Source: Nocardia veterana NBRC 100344
GTDB lineage: Bacteria; Actinomycetota; Actinomycetes; Mycobacteriales; Mycobacteriaceae
Assembly (NCBI RefSeq): GCF_000308855.1
Contig: NZ_BAGM01000073.1
Location: 62,001-126,000 of the forward strand
DNA: 64,000 bases
Reading direction: 5' to 3'
Under the pieces are notes generated by a model. The model made no database searches. It was not told the origin of the DNA and saw only the letters and a list, made by a program, of their open reading frames with translations. Every line of letters begins with the position of its first letter. Position 1 is the first letter of the stretch. The translations under genes and the position numbers were made by a program. Shown here piece after piece: positions 1-10,366 of this stretch.

Positions 1-601
1 CACCCTCGGCGATACCGACCTGCTGCAGCGCGCCGCGGTCCATCAACTCGATGAACGGATCACCGGCGATCTGCTGGGAGAATCGGGTGCAGCGGGCGCA
101 CAGCACGCACCGTTCCCGATCCAGCAGCACCGCCGAGGACAGCGGAATCGGTTTGGGGTAGGTGCGTTTCACGCCCTCGAACCGAGACTCGGGGCGGCCA
201 CTGGACATCGCCTGGTTCTGCAGCGGGCATTCACCGCCTTTGTCACAGACCGGGCAATCCAGCGGATGGTTGATCAGCAGCAGCTCCATCACCCCGGCCT
301 GGGCCCGCTGCGCCGCCGGCGAACTGATCTGAGTGTGGGCGACCATGCCGTCGGTGACCGCCATCGTGCAGGATGCGACGGGTTTGCGCTGTCCTTCCAC
401 TTCGACCAGGCACTGCCGGCAGGCCCCGACCGGGTCGAGCAGCGGATGGTCGCAGAATCGGGGGATCTGGATGCCGGCCAGCTCCGCGGCCCGGATCAGT
501 AGCGTCCCGGGCGGCACCGCGACGGTGGCGCCGTCGATGGTCACGGTCACCAGGTCCTGGGGAACGACGCCACTGCTGTCGTGGCTGACTGTCGCGGTCA
601 T
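1..601 (-). CDS. nuoG: NADH-quinone oxidoreductase subunit G, 5' part (cut by window edge)
   Basis: First 200 residues of the iron-sulfur subunit of the complex I peripheral arm; the rest lies left of base 1. The N-terminus is a [2Fe-2S] ferredoxin domain with Cys50, Cys61, Cys64 and Cys78. A NuoG-type cluster region follows (His112 with Cys116, Cys119, Cys125), then a CVLCARC motif (Cys165, 168, 171) opening the next 4Fe-4S site. It carries electrons from the NuoF flavin towards NuoB. The ATG at 601 overlaps the nuoF stop in an ATGA arrangement, so translation is probably coupled. Function is very secure; only the C-terminal molybdopterin-like fold cannot be checked. Confidence 0.97.
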   Translation of the reverse strand, partial: MTATVSHDSSGVVPQDLVTVTIDGATVAVPPGTLLIRAAELAGIQIPRFCDHPLLDPVGACRQCLVEVEGQRKPVASCTMAVTDGMVAHTQISSPAAQRAQAGVMELLLINHPLDCPVCDKGGECPLQNQAMSSGRPESRFEGVKRTYPKPIPLSSAVLLDRERCVLCARCTRFSQQIAGDPFIELMDRGALQQVGIAEG

Positions 602-1947
602 CGCACTCCTTCGGCAGGCGTCGCGTCCGCGGCCGCCGGCGCGGCCCAGGCGGTGGAGCGAGCGGGATCGAACGGGCATCGGCCCAGCCGGATGTGGTCT
701 TCGTATTCGTCGCGGAAGTGCCGGAGCGAGGAGACGATCGGGCTCGCCGCGCCGTCGCCGAGGGCGCAGAACGATTTCCCGTTGATGTTGTCGGCGATAT
801 CGAGCAGCGTGCCGAGGTCGGCTTCGGTACCGCCCCCGGATTCGAGTCGCTGCAGCAACTGCACCAGCCAGTAGGTGCCCTCCCGGCAGGGCGTGCATTT
901 CCCGCACGATTCGTGGGCGTAGAACTCGGTCCAGCGCAGGACCGCGCGCACGACGCACGTGGTGTCGTCGAAGATCTGTAAGGCCTTGGTGCCCAACATG
1001 GATCCGGCGGCGGCGACGTTCTCGTAGTCCAGCGGCACATCGAGGTGCTCGGCGGTGAACAGGGGCGTGGAGGAGCCGCCGGGCGTCCAGAATTTGAGCG
1101 TGTGGCCGGCTCGTACGCCGCCGGCGTGACCGAGCAGTTCGCGCAGTGTCACACCGAGCGGCGCCTCGTACTGTCCGGGCCGGGTGACATGTCCCGACAG
1201 CGAGTACAGGGTGAAGCCCGGCGACTTCTCCGAACCCATCGACCGGAACCATTCGACGCCGTTGTGCAGGATGGCCGGAACGGAGGCGATCGACTCCACG
1301 TTGTTGACCACGGTCGGGCATGCGTACAGACCGGCCACGGCGGGGAAGGGCGGGCGGAGCCGGGGTTGGCCGCGTCGGCCTTCGAGCGAATCCAGCAGCG
1401 CGGTTTCCTCGCCGCAGATGTAGGCGCCCGCCCCCGCGTGCACGATCAGTTCGAGATCGAATCCGGAACTCAGGATGTCGCGGCCCAGATAGCCTGCGGC
1501 ATAGGCTTCTTCGACCGCTGTCTGCAACCGCCGCAGCACCGGCACCACCTCGCCGCGCAGATAGATGAAGGCGTGCGCCGCGCGGATGGCGTAGGCGGCG
1601 ATGATCGCGCCCTCGATCAGCGCGTGCGGTGTCGCCATCATCAGCGGGATGTCCTTGCAGGTGCCGGGTTCGGATTCGTCGGCGTTGACCACCAGGTAGT
1701 GCGGTTTGCCGGCGGCCGGTGATCCGGCCGGATCCTGCGGGATGAAGCCCCACTTCATGCCGGTGGGGAATCCGGCTCCGCCGCGACCGCGCAGCCCCGC
1801 ATCCTTGACCGTCGCGATGACCTCGTCCGGATGCATCCCCAATGCGTGTGACAGGGCCCGGTAACCGTCGTGCGCCCGGTAGCTGTCGAGCGTCCACGAT
1901 CGGGGCTGATCCCAGTAGCGGGTGAGTACGGGCGTCAGCGTCATCAC
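598..1947 (-). CDS. nuoF: NADH-quinone oxidoreductase subunit F (NADH-binding, FMN)
   Basis: Catalytic NADH-oxidising subunit of complex I, 449 aa. The Gly-rich [14 protein letters not shown] segment (about residues 53-66) is the NADH/FMN-binding signature. Near the C-terminus [13 protein letters not shown] supplies three Cys of the N3 4Fe-4S cluster. The GTG at 1947 overlaps the nuoE stop by four bases, matching the junction style of the whole operon; an ATG at 1944 is the alternative. It lies between nuoE and nuoG as expected for a canonical nuo operon. Confidence 0.97.
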   Translation of the reverse strand: MMTLTPVLTRYWDQPRSWTLDSYRAHDGYRALSHALGMHPDEVIATVKDAGLRGRGGAGFPTGMKWGFIPQDPAGSPAAGKPHYLVVNADESEPGTCKDIPLMMATPHALIEGAIIAAYAIRAAHAFIYLRGEVVPVLRRLQTAVEEAYAAGYLGRDILSSGFDLELIVHAGAGAYICGEETALLDSLEGRRGQPRLRPPFPAVAGLYACPTVVNNVESIASVPAILHNGVEWFRSMGSEKSPGFTLYSLSGHVTRPGQYEAPLGVTLRELLGHAGGVRAGHTLKFWTPGGSSTPLFTAEHLDVPLDYENVAAAGSMLGTKALQIFDDTTCVVRAVLRWTEFYAHESCGKCTPCREGTYWLVQLLQRLESGGGTEADLGTLLDIADNINGKSFCALGDGAASPIVSSLRHFRDEYEDHIRLGRCPFDPARSTAWAAPAAADATPAEGVR

Positions 1948-2702
1948 CGATCCCCCTGCTCGCTGCTCGAATCCTGCTGAGCGGTAACACTTTCGGCCTG
2001 CTCACCGGTCGCCCGCAGGCCCGCCAGGGTGGGTTCGCCGGGACGGCCGTCGTTCGCCTCCGGCCGCCGGTCCGGGAATCCGGCGAGGATGCGGGCGGTT
2101 TCGCGGAAGGTACACAGCGGCGCCCCGCTGCGGGTCCCGGTGACCTCGAGGCCGGCACGCAGTGCGTCGGCGAGCCGGCGGGCCGATTCGGGCGTCTGGT
2201 TGTCGAAGAACTCCCAGTTCACCATGACGACCGGCGCGTAATCGCAGGCCGCGTTGCACTCGAGGTGGTCCAGGGTGATCGTCCCGTCCGGTGTGGTTTC
2301 GCCGGCGGCGATTTCCAGGTGACGGGCGAGGGCGGCGAGGATTTCGTCCCCGCCCATCACGGCGCAGAGCGTGTTCGTGCAGACCCCGACGTGATAGTCG
2401 CCGGTCGGGGTGCGCCGGTACATCGAGTAGAAGGTGGCGACCGCGGTCACCTCGGCGTCGGTGAGCCCGAGTTGTTCTGCGCAGAACGCGATTCCGGTAC
2501 CGGTGACGTACCCTTCGACGCTTTGCACCAGATGCAGCAGCGGCAGCAGTGCCGACCGCGGCTGCGGATAGCGATCGATGATCAGGCGGGCTTCTTCGCG
2601 CAGGCTCTGCTGCACCTGCGGCGGGTAGGGAACCGGTCGTTTCGACAGTTGCAGCAGGATCGGATCCCGCTCGGCCGCGGCCGGTATCGGTTCGGCTGTC
2701 AT
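1944..2702 (-). CDS. nuoE: NADH-quinone oxidoreductase subunit E
   Basis: About 252 aa thioredoxin-fold subunit carrying the N1a [2Fe-2S] cluster. The ligand pattern is visible as VCTNTLC in the centre and [11 protein letters not shown] about forty residues later. It forms the NADH dehydrogenase module with NuoF and NuoG. The start chosen is the ATG at 2702, which overlaps the nuoD stop (ATGA); the longer open frame upstream is a shadow of nuoD. The C-terminal 50 residues after the cluster domain look low in complexity, as is common in actinobacterial NuoE. Confidence 0.95.
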   Translation of the reverse strand: MTAEPIPAAAERDPILLQLSKRPVPYPPQVQQSLREEARLIIDRYPQPRSALLPLLHLVQSVEGYVTGTGIAFCAEQLGLTDAEVTAVATFYSMYRRTPTGDYHVGVCTNTLCAVMGGDEILAALARHLEIAAGETTPDGTITLDHLECNAACDYAPVVMVNWEFFDNQTPESARRLADALRAGLEVTGTRSGAPLCTFRETARILAGFPDRRPEANDGRPGEPTLAGLRATGEQAESVTAQQDSSSEQGDR

Positions 2703-4030
2703 CGGTCCACACCACCCATCACCGGGTCGATGCTGGCCACCGACGCGATGACGTCGGCGACCATGCCGCCCTCGCACATCGCGGCCACGGCCTGCAGATT
2801 CGTGAACGAGGGATCGCGGAAGTGCACCCGGTGGGGCCGGGTTCCGCCGGCGGACACCAGATGGACGCCCAGTTCGCCCCGCGGCGACTCCACCGACACG
2901 TACACCTGCCCGGGAGGCACCCGCATCCCTTCGGTGACGAGTTTGAAGTGATGGATCAGCGCTTCCATCGAGGTGCCCATGATGTGGCCGATGTGCTCGG
3001 CCGAATTGCCGAGGCCGTCGGGCCCGAGTTTCAGATCCGCGGGCCAGGCGATCTTCTTGTCCGCCACCATGATCGGGCCCGGCCGCAATCGGTCCAGGCA
3101 CTGTTCGACGATCTTCAGCGACTCCTTCATCTCCTTGATCCGGATCAGGTAGCGGCCGTAGCAGTCGCAGCCGGTGTCGGTCATCACGTCGAATTCGTAG
3201 GTCTCGTAACCGCAGTAGGGTTGCGATTTGCGCAGGTCGTGCGGCAGGCCGGTGGAACGCAGCACCGGGCCGGTCACACCCAGCGCCATACACCCGGCCA
3301 GATCGAGATAACCGATGCCCCGGGTGCGGGCCTTGAAGATGGGATTCTCGTTCAGCAGCAGTTCCATATCGCGCAGGCGTTTCGGCATGAGCGCCAGCAG
3401 ATCCCGGATCTTGCCGACCGCGTCGTCCGGCAGGTCCTGCGCCAGCCCGCCCGGGCGGATGTAGGCGTGGTTCATCCGCAGACCGGTGATGTTTTCGAAG
3501 ATGTCGAGGATCAATTCACGTTCGCGGAAACCGAACAGCATCGGGGTCAGCGCCCCCAGCTCCATACCGCCCGTGGCCAGCGCCACCAGATGGGAGGAGA
3601 TGCGGTTCAGCTCCATCAGCATGACCCGGATGATGTTGACCCGCTCGGGGATCTCGTCCGTGATTCCCAGCAGCTTCTCCACCGCCAGGCAATAGGCGGT
3701 TTCGTTGAACAGCGGCGACAGGTAGTCCATCCGGGTGACGAACGTGACGCCCTGCACCCAGGTGCGGAATTCGAGGTTCTTCTCGATTCCGGTGTGCAGG
3801 TAGCCGATTCCGCAGCGCGCCTCGGTGACGGTTTCGCCCTCGATCTCGAGGATCAGCCGGAGCACGCCGTGGGTCGACGGGTGCTGCGGGCCCATGTTGA
3901 CGACGATGCGTTCCTCGGCGGCGCCGTCGAGCGCGTCGCGCACATCGTCCCAATCCTGGCCGACGACGGTCACCGCGGGGGTTTCGGCGCCGGGGTCGGA
4001 GGCGGCGTGGGTGGTGTCGGTGTGGTTCAT
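2699..4030 (-). CDS. nuoD: NADH-quinone oxidoreductase subunit D
   Basis: 443 aa 49-kDa-type subunit, related to the large subunit of NiFe hydrogenases, that lines the quinone site. The family signature [14 protein letters not shown] is near residue 45, followed by [10 protein letters not shown]. The C-terminus ends in the conserved IASVDPVMGG-like sequence ([16 protein letters not shown]). The ATG at 4030 overlaps the nuoC stop (ATGA). About 35 polar residues precede the conserved core. Confidence 0.97.
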   Translation of the reverse strand: MNHTDTTHAASDPGAETPAVTVVGQDWDDVRDALDGAAEERIVVNMGPQHPSTHGVLRLILEIEGETVTEARCGIGYLHTGIEKNLEFRTWVQGVTFVTRMDYLSPLFNETAYCLAVEKLLGITDEIPERVNIIRVMLMELNRISSHLVALATGGMELGALTPMLFGFRERELILDIFENITGLRMNHAYIRPGGLAQDLPDDAVGKIRDLLALMPKRLRDMELLLNENPIFKARTRGIGYLDLAGCMALGVTGPVLRSTGLPHDLRKSQPYCGYETYEFDVMTDTGCDCYGRYLIRIKEMKESLKIVEQCLDRLRPGPIMVADKKIAWPADLKLGPDGLGNSAEHIGHIMGTSMEALIHHFKLVTEGMRVPPGQVYVSVESPRGELGVHLVSAGGTRPHRVHFRDPSFTNLQAVAAMCEGGMVADVIASVASIDPVMGGVDR

Positions 4031-4824
4031 CAGCTGTAGGCCCTCCGCTGGTCCGGCGGCGGTATGCGCGCGCCCTTGTACTCCACCGGGATCCCGCCGA
4101 GCGGGTAGTCCTTGCGTTGCGGATGTCCGCGCCAGTCGTCGGGCATCATGATCCGGGTCAACGACGGGTGCCCGTCGAAGACGATGCCGAAGAAGTCGTA
4201 GGTCTCGCGTTCGTGCCAATCGGTGGTCGGATACACCGAGAACAGTGAGGGCAGATGCGGGTCCGCGTCGGGCACCGACACCTCGACTCGCACGCGCCGA
4301 TTGTGGGTGATCGACAGCAGGTGGTAGCAGGCGTGCAGTTCCCGGCCGGTGTCGTCGGGATAGTGCACGCCGTCGACGCCCAGACAGAGTTCGAAGCGCA
4401 GGGCCGGATCGTCGCGCAGCGCCCGGGCCGTCTCCAGCACCCGCTCGCGGCGCACGTGCAGGGTCAATTCCCCGGCGAAGACCACGATCTTCTCGATCGC
4501 GGCACCGAAGACCTTCTCGCCCAGTGCCTTTCGCAGCGCGAGGACCAGGTCGTCGAAATAGGATCCGTACGGCGGCGGCGTACTCCCGGGCAGGCTGACC
4601 GTGCGGACCAGACGTCCGTATCCGGAGGTGTCGCCGGTGCCGGTCACGCCGAACATGCCGCGGCGTACGCCGATGATCTCGTCGTCCGCGGCGGTCGGGG
4701 ACGGCGCGCGCGCCTCGGGCTCGACCGCCGGGTCGGCCGAGGGGGCGCCACCGGTCGAACGGGATTCGGCGTCGGCGCCGTTACCGGGGGGATCGCCGGC
4801 GCTGCGTGGTGAGTCCAGAGTCAT
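4030..4824 (-). CDS. nuoC: NADH-quinone oxidoreductase subunit C
   Basis: 264 aa 30-kDa-type subunit. The first ~45 residues are a low-complexity Pro/Ala/Glu-rich extension, then the conserved domain begins ([17 protein letters not shown]). The C-terminal half has the diagnostic [27 protein letters not shown] segment (key residues ERE-YD-GI-F-GHP-L-RI). The ATG at 4824 overlaps the nuoB stop. It forms part of the Q-module with NuoB and NuoD. Confidence 0.95.
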   Translation of the reverse strand: MTLDSPRSAGDPPGNGADAESRSTGGAPSADPAVEPEARAPSPTAADDEIIGVRRGMFGVTGTGDTSGYGRLVRTVSLPGSTPPPYGSYFDDLVLALRKALGEKVFGAAIEKIVVFAGELTLHVRRERVLETARALRDDPALRFELCLGVDGVHYPDDTGRELHACYHLLSITHNRRVRVEVSVPDADPHLPSLFSVYPTTDWHERETYDFFGIVFDGHPSLTRIMMPDDWRGHPQRKDYPLGGIPVEYKGARIPPPDQRRAYS

Positions 4825-5375
4825 CGCAGCAGCCCCTTCAGCTGGATGGTGGGGGTGGACGCGAGCGCTGCCTCCTCGGCCGCCCGGATCGCTTCGGCCC
4901 GGTCGACGCCGAGCGGCATCTGCTGAATCTTCTCGTGCAGCTTCAAAATCGCGTGCAGCAGCATCTCCGGCCGCGGCGGACAGCCGGGAAGGTAGATGTC
5001 CACGGGCACAACGTGATCCACGCCCTGCACGATCGCGTAGTTGTTGAACATACCGCCGGAAGATGCGCAGACTCCCATCGCGAGCACCCATTTCGGCTCG
5101 GTCATCTGGTCGTAGACCTGACGCAGCACCGGCGCCATCTTCTGGCTCACCCGGCCGGCCACGATCATCAGGTCCGCCTGGCGCGGGGAGGCGCGGAAGA
5201 CCTCCATCCCGAAGCGGGCACTGTCGAAGCGCCCGGCTCCGGTGGCCATCATCTCGATCGCGCAGCAGGCCAGCCCGAACGTCGCGGGCCACAGCGAGCC
5301 CTTACGCAGATAGCCGGCGAACTGTTCGACCGTGCTCAGCAGGAATCCACTGGGCAATTTCTCCTCGAGCCCCAT
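4821..5375 (-). CDS. nuoB: NADH-quinone oxidoreductase subunit B
   Basis: 184 aa PSST-type subunit holding cluster N2, which hands electrons to quinone. Visible ligands are the tandem Cys pair in [11 protein letters not shown] (about residue 37), a Cys in [10 protein letters not shown], and one in [10 protein letters not shown]. It begins after a 108-bp gap from nuoA that contains two strong dyads, unlike every other junction in this operon. The downstream stop is fused to the nuoC start. Confidence 0.97.
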   Translation of the reverse strand: MGLEEKLPSGFLLSTVEQFAGYLRKGSLWPATFGLACCAIEMMATGAGRFDSARFGMEVFRASPRQADLMIVAGRVSQKMAPVLRQVYDQMTEPKWVLAMGVCASSGGMFNNYAIVQGVDHVVPVDIYLPGCPPRPEMLLHAILKLHEKIQQMPLGVDRAEAIRAAEEAALASTPTIQLKGLLR

Positions 5376-5411
5376 CTCGGATCAACTCTCACTTCCGGGT
5401 GCGAATGCTCG

Positions 5412-5477
5412 GTCCCGGCAGGTGCCGGGACGACGGGTTTGATTTGCGGTGGGCGACCGGCGAGCGGATCTGCTCGC
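5412..5477. other. Two perfect inverted repeats in the nuoA-nuoB spacer
   Basis: Within the 108-bp gap, bases 5412-5431 form GTCCCGGCA-GG-TGCCGGGAC (9-bp arms, 2-nt centre). Bases 5460-5477 form GCGAGC-N6-GCTCGC. Neither is followed by a T tract. They could act as an RNA stabiliser, processing site, attenuator or protein-binding dyad separating nuoA from nuoB expression. All other nuo junctions seen here overlap. Confidence 0.5.
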
Positions 5478-5483
5478 GCGCCT

Positions 5484-5864
5484 TCAGTCCCAGCTCAGTC
5501 CGCCGCGCCTCCACTCGTAGGCGTAGGCCACCGAGACGTTGAAGATGAACAGCGCCATGGCCGCGAGCCCGAAGACGCCGAGGGCATCGAAATGCACCGC
5601 CCACGGATACAGGAACACGATCTCGATATCGAAGATGATGAACAGCATCGCGGTGAGGTAGTACTTCACCGGAAAGCGCTGTCCGGCTGCGTTTCCGGGG
5701 CCGCCGGCGATGGCGTGCGGCGTGGGCTCGATACCACATTCGTAGGCTTCGAGTTTGGCGCGGTTGTAGCGTTTGGGCCCGATCACGGCCGCCAGCAACA
5801 ACGACACCAGTGCGAACGCGGCCGCGACCGCACCGAGTACAAGAGTCGGCACCTGGGTATTCAC
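5484..5864 (-). CDS. nuoA: NADH-quinone oxidoreductase subunit A
   Basis: 126 aa membrane subunit with three hydrophobic helices. The conserved matrix loop reads KLEAYECGIEPTPHAIAG and the second helix FPVKYYLTAMLFIIFDIE. The chosen start is GTG at 5864, giving MNTQVPTLV, because a GGAGAGGGG ribosome-binding site lies a few bases upstream. The open frame continues upstream without homologous character. First gene of the nuo operon proper. Confidence 0.95.
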   Translation of the reverse strand: MNTQVPTLVLGAVAAAFALVSLLLAAVIGPKRYNRAKLEAYECGIEPTPHAIAGGPGNAAGQRFPVKYYLTAMLFIIFDIEIVFLYPWAVHFDALGVFGLAAMALFIFNVSVAYAYEWRRGGLSWD

Positions 5865-6211
5865 AACGGCACAACCCCTCTCCCTCGCCGGCACCTGCCG
5901 AGGCGGGGCTGACATCGTCGTCTGCCGGGCCAGTCTCACCCCGAGCGCAGCTCTACTCCGAGCGCGGGGAGACAGGCCGACAGGCAGGGCGACCGGTGAT
6001 ATCAGCACCTACGCTCGTGTGAGCTACAGCACAGCCTACAACCGCTCTTTCTGAATACTCGGCGTTCGGTACCGGTGTTTGATCGAATTCAGAACTGTCA
6101 TTTATGACCGAAACGACGAAATCGGTGCCCCGCGCCCGGGCGTGCCACCAGGCCGGATGCGCACGACGACAGAGCCGGCCGACGAGGGTCGACCGGCCTC
6201 GGGGGCCGGGG
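5865..6211. promoter_or_regulatory. nuo upstream region
   Basis: 347 bp between the stop of the receiver-domain gene and nuoA, both minus strand. The nuoA ribosome-binding site is at its left end. An AT-richer stretch at about 6040-6110 is the likeliest promoter location. I could not define a convincing -35/-10 pair, and see no gene here. Confidence 0.35.
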
Positions 6212-6622
6212 TCAGGCGGCGGAACGCGTGCCCAGAGCTGCGGTGACGGCGGCGGTGAGCTCGAACGGGTCGATCGGATGTGCGACTGCGGCTTCGGCGC
6301 GTGACCACGCGGCCAGCCACCCGTCGTCGGCGCGTCCGGTCAGTACGACGATGGGCGGGCAGTCGGCGATTTCGTCCTTGAGCTGTTTGGCCAGGCCCAT
6401 CCCGCCGGTGGGCGTCGCCTCACCGTCGAGGATGGCCAGGTCGACGCCACCGGCGTCGAGCTGCTCGATCACGACCGGCGCGGTCGCCGTCTCCCGGTAG
6501 TCGAATGCGGGTAGATCGGGGCCGGGATGTTTGCCCAGGGCCAGCATCACCTGGTGACGGGTATCGGCATCGCTGCTGTAGACGAGTACCCGCAGCGTCG
6601 CGGGGCGGTTCGCATCGGCCAC
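6212..6622 (-). CDS. Stand-alone receiver-domain (response-regulator-like) protein
   Basis: 136 aa, a single REC-like domain with no output domain. The beta-3 aspartate is retained (DLAILDGEA, near residue 65) and the Thr of VVLTGRADD is present. The lysine normally found in the KPF motif is replaced (PIDPFEL). This suggests altered phosphorylation chemistry or a partner-binding role. A similar single-domain gene (Rv3143) sits beside nuo in M. tuberculosis, so the linkage to complex I is probably conserved and functional. It is transcribed in the nuo direction. No partner kinase is adjacent. Confidence 0.8.
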   Translation of the reverse strand: MADANRPATLRVLVYSSDADTRHQVMLALGKHPGPDLPAFDYRETATAPVVIEQLDAGGVDLAILDGEATPTGGMGLAKQLKDEIADCPPIVVLTGRADDGWLAAWSRAEAAVAHPIDPFELTAAVTAALGTRSAA

Positions 6623-6852
6623 ATACGGATGCTACGTCCGATCTCTGCGCCGTGGTGGCAGCTCGGTTCGGTTCGTTCCCCGCGCCTGGCGTGGCGCGCC
6701 ACCGGCCGGCTGCACCGCGAGGTTGACCGTACCGATCGGAATCGTTGCTGGTCATCGGCGCGAAAACGCGAGATCCTGGTAGTCGTGACAGTCCGGTGGC
6801 GGACTGTGGCGGCAGGGCGAAACGACGACAGGCTCGACAGGGCGGTGCAACG

Positions 6853-7281
6853 ATGCGAATTTCGGAGGTTTTGCGCAACAAGGGTGCCGAGGTGGTCACG
6901 ATCGCGCCGGAGGCGACCGTCGAACGGCTGCTGGCGGTGCTGGCCGAACACAATGTCGGCGCGGTGGTGGTGTGCGGGCCGGGCGGCACACTGGACGGAA
7001 TCGTCTCCGAGCGGGATGTGGTGCGATCGCTGCACCGGCGCGGAGCGGCACTGCTCACCCGGCCGGTCTCGGAGATCATGACCGCCGTCGTGCACACCTG
7101 CTCGCCCGGGGACCGGGTCGAGAGTCTGCGGGCCACGATGACCGAGCACCGGATCCGGCACCTGCCCGTGGTGGAGAACGGGCGCATGATCGGCATCGTC
7201 AGTATCGGCGATGTGGTCAAGAGCGCGATCTCGGAGTTGCAGACCGAGCGCGAACAATTGGTGCAGTACCTGCGTAGTTGA
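6853..7281 (+). CDS. CBS-domain pair protein
   Basis: 142 aa made of two CBS motifs, roughly residues 8-60 and 75-130. The second ends in a typical HRIRHLPVVENGRMIGIVSIGDVV pattern (key: RHLPV, G-GIVS-GDV). Such proteins form dimers that sense adenine nucleotides or ions. Divergent from the receiver-domain gene with 230 bp between. ATG at 6853 is chosen because the CBS domain begins immediately (MRISEVLRNKG) and upstream codons look non-coding. The partner is unknown. Confidence 0.85.
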   Translation: MRISEVLRNKGAEVVTIAPEATVERLLAVLAEHNVGAVVVCGPGGTLDGIVSERDVVRSLHRRGAALLTRPVSEIMTAVVHTCSPGDRVESLRATMTEHRIRHLPVVENGRMIGIVSIGDVVKSAISELQTEREQLVQYLRS

Positions 7282-8276
7282 GCCTGCACGCGGGCCGAGG
7301 TCCGCGCGAGCGAGGGCGGGCGCCGTATCGATCGACGGCCGGGCGGACACGCCGCCGCGCGGTGCGATCAGGCCGCACACCCGTGCCTGCGCCCCGGCTC
7401 GCTTCGGGTGGGGTAGTCGTTGCGAGCCGGACCTTTTCACGAGCTCGGCAGCAGTGCGAACGCGGCTGACGCGGCGACGCCGGGGGAATTCAGGATTCGA
7501 ATCCGCAGGGCCACACACCGCCGGGTGACATTCGGCGACGTGATCGAACCGCAGCGGCTCGAGCTATATCAGATGCCAGGCCTGGAGCAAGCCGGTGATA
7601 TTCGCCGCGATCGAAAGCAGGGTGTCGGCCAGGTCCAGCGCCGAGGAGCCGAGGCTGAGCAGGTCCATGGCGGTTACTCCCATTGATCAAGGTGGTGCTA
7701 CACAACGGTAAAGATCTCGGTAATTGTCGGGCTATCTTCTCGACGATGGCCGTGGCCTGGCACAATCGCCGACACGTTGGCATACAAGCCTTTTCGGCTA
7801 CTCGACACGATACGCCGCAGCAAACCGGTGCGACACCCCGGGTGCCGAAGAATCGAGCGCGGTAGCGAATTTCCGGGGGTGGATATCACGGTCCGGCTTC
7901 GGTATCGCAGGCACCGCCGCGGCCACCGAAACCGGCAATGCCGCAGGGATATTGGAATTTCATCGGTTCGTGACCGTGAAAAGTGTTACCGGGAAGGGTA
8001 TTTCGGGGCAGAATTCGGTGCGGGCGGTTCGTTCGGAACCACGAGGTCGCTGGAGCCGGCATCGGGTGTACGGGTGGGGTCCGAGATGCGCGCAGGTCCC
8101 TCGGAGCTCACTGCCCGGCCTCATCGCTGTGGAGGCGTTCCGAACGGCCGCCGACCATGTGGATCGGCGGCGCCCGCCGATTCGATCGGCAACCGATCCC
8201 GTATTAGGGTGCGTTGCGCGCATGCCGTTCCGCTGGTCGGCGGCGCCGAATACGCCGCTCGATCCGAAGGATGTCC
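7282..8276. other. Long intergenic region
   Basis: Almost 1 kb between the CBS gene and a lipoprotein gene. The only coding signal I support is the 34-codon minus-strand ORF at 7564-7668. The rest (7684-8270) includes AT-richer patches and several overlapping open frames of low quality. A self-complementary GGATTCGAATCC at about 7491-7502 superficially resembles a tRNA T-loop but has no cloverleaf around it. Confidence 0.4.
7564..7668 (-). CDS. Small amphipathic peptide (34 aa), hypothetical
   Basis: ATG at 7668 preceded by a GGGAG ribosome-binding site about 8 bases upstream; an in-frame ATG at 7683 would add five residues but without such a site. The product starts MDLLSLGSSALDLADTLL and ends LLQAWHLI. 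It contains no Lys or Arg and three Asp. Hydrophobic residues fall at 3, 6, 10, 13, 17, 20, 24, 27, 31 and 34, an unbroken 3-4 alternation giving one long amphipathic helix. Small acidic helical proteins of this character include the corynebacterial PorA/PorH channels; that comparison is analogy only. No signal peptide is seen. Confidence 0.5.
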   Translation of the reverse strand: MDLLSLGSSALDLADTLLSIAANITGLLQAWHLI

Positions 8277-8660
8277 ATGCGCCGCACCGCATTCGCCGCA
8301 GTCCTGCTCGCCGCCTCGTTCGCTGTCGGAGCATGCGGGTCGGCCGACGACTCCGCGAGCGGGCCGAGCAGCAGCTCGGCGCCCGTCACCACGGCCGCAT
8401 CGAGCGCGAGCCATGACTGCGGGACCCAGCCCTGGCCGCGGGAACTGCCGGATTTCCGCGGTAAACCGTTGGGGGAGACCGTCGTCGGGGCGGCACTGTG
8501 CTTCGACGTCACCGCGATCACCACCGCCGACGGCCGCGACGTGATGCACGATCCGGCCGCGGCCACCACGCCGTGGACGGTCACCGCGCAGCAGCCGGAC
8601 CCGGGCGCCTCGGTCGCGGCGGACACTCCGGTCACGCTGACGGTCGAGGCGCCCCGCTGA
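8277..8660 (+). CDS. Putative lipoprotein with PASTA-like C-terminus
   Basis: 127 aa. Positively charged n-region (MRRTAF), hydrophobic h-region and lipobox VGAC with Cys at about residue 18 predict a lipid-anchored exported protein. A Ser/Ala linker follows. The last ~30 residues (VTAQQPDPGASVAADTPVTLTV) resemble a PASTA repeat. ATG at 8277 is chosen over the ATG at 8271 because the GAAGG site sits 6 bases upstream of the former. No enzymatic motif. Confidence 0.75.
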   Translation: MRRTAFAAVLLAASFAVGACGSADDSASGPSSSSAPVTTAASSASHDCGTQPWPRELPDFRGKPLGETVVGAALCFDVTAITTADGRDVMHDPAAATTPWTVTAQQPDPGASVAADTPVTLTVEAPR

Positions 8661-8672
8661 ACCGTCTGCCCA

Positions 8673-9656
<984 letters not shown>

Positions 9657-9719
9657 GCGAGCCGTCCTCCTGAGTGGCATCGGGTTGGAAGGTGAGCCTG
9701 GTACGAGCTCACGGCGCCG

Positions 9720-9750
9720 ACGCTACGACCTGGAGTGTGCTCCAAGTCAA
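9720..9750 (-). promoter_or_regulatory. MerR-family type promoter with 19-bp spacer
   Basis: Read on the minus strand: -35 TTGACT (9750-9745), a 19-base spacer (9744-9726) containing the dyad TGGAG-N4-CTCCA, then -10 TAGCGT (9725-9720). An overlong 19-bp spacer with a central dyad is the hallmark of promoters twisted open by MerR-family activators. It points at the aldo/keto reductase start 64 bp downstream. No merR gene is within the window; the neighbouring regulator is MarR-type. Confidence 0.7.
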
Positions 9751-9763
9751 GTACGGCCGACGA

Positions 9764-10210
9764 TCAGTCGTCGAGCCGCCGCACCAGAACGGCGAGCGCA
9801 TCGCGCAGGGTTCGCCGCTGGTCGGCATCGATATCGTCCAGTGCGGCGGCGAAACGCTGAATGCGGGCCGAGGTGAGACCGTTGACGAGAGATCTGGCCT
9901 GTTCGGTGACGCTCAGTAGCTGGGCGCGTCCGTCGGCCGGATCGGCGGTGCGTTCCAGATAACCGTACTTCTCCAGGCCGGAGACGATCCGTGACATGGT
10001 CGGGGCGGTGACATGTTCGGCGGCGGCGAGGTCGCCGAGCCGCATCGGGCCGCTGCGGACCAGGGTGCCCAGTGCGGCGGCCGATCCCGGGCTGAGTGAG
10101 CCGAGGTCGCCGGAACGTCGCAACAGCCGAATGATCCGGCCGAGGGCGAAGTACAGGTCCGCCGCCTCGGCGAGCTCCTCGGCGCTGCGTGCGCGCTCCT
10201 GCGGGATCAT
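9764..10210 (-). CDS. MarR family transcriptional regulator
   Basis: 148 aa. Winged helix-turn-helix with the typical order: helix LSPGSAAALGTLVRSGPMRLGDLAAAEHVTAPTMSRIV (HTH about residues 45-85), then wing ERTADPADGRAQLLSVT carrying the family D-R motif. Dimerisation helices flank it. It is upstream of the aldo/keto reductase in the same direction, but a strong separate promoter lies between them. Its operator and ligand are not evident. Confidence 0.9.
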   Translation of the reverse strand: MIPQERARSAEELAEAADLYFALGRIIRLLRRSGDLGSLSPGSAAALGTLVRSGPMRLGDLAAAEHVTAPTMSRIVSGLEKYGYLERTADPADGRAQLLSVTEQARSLVNGLTSARIQRFAAALDDIDADQRRTLRDALAVLVRRLDD

Positions 10211-10366
10211 CCGATTGCCGCTCCTACCCGAGTAGTAGCACCGTCGGCACCGTCGCCGGCGGCGATATCCGATTCAGCCAGTATGCCCCGTGGTACGCGA
10301 GCGGCCGACGTCGACCCACGCCGGACCCTCGGCCGTCCTCGGTCCGGCGGTGCCGAGCCGGATCCT

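Noticed and set aside
1944..3293. Long 449-codon reading frame spanning nuoE and nuoD
   Set aside because: Only its last 252 codons are NuoE; the rest is an out-of-frame shadow of nuoD.
7485..7510. T-loop-like GATTCGAATCC suggesting a tRNA
   Set aside because: The flanking bases do not form a T stem, and no acceptor, D or anticodon arms could be folded around it; it is only a short palindrome.
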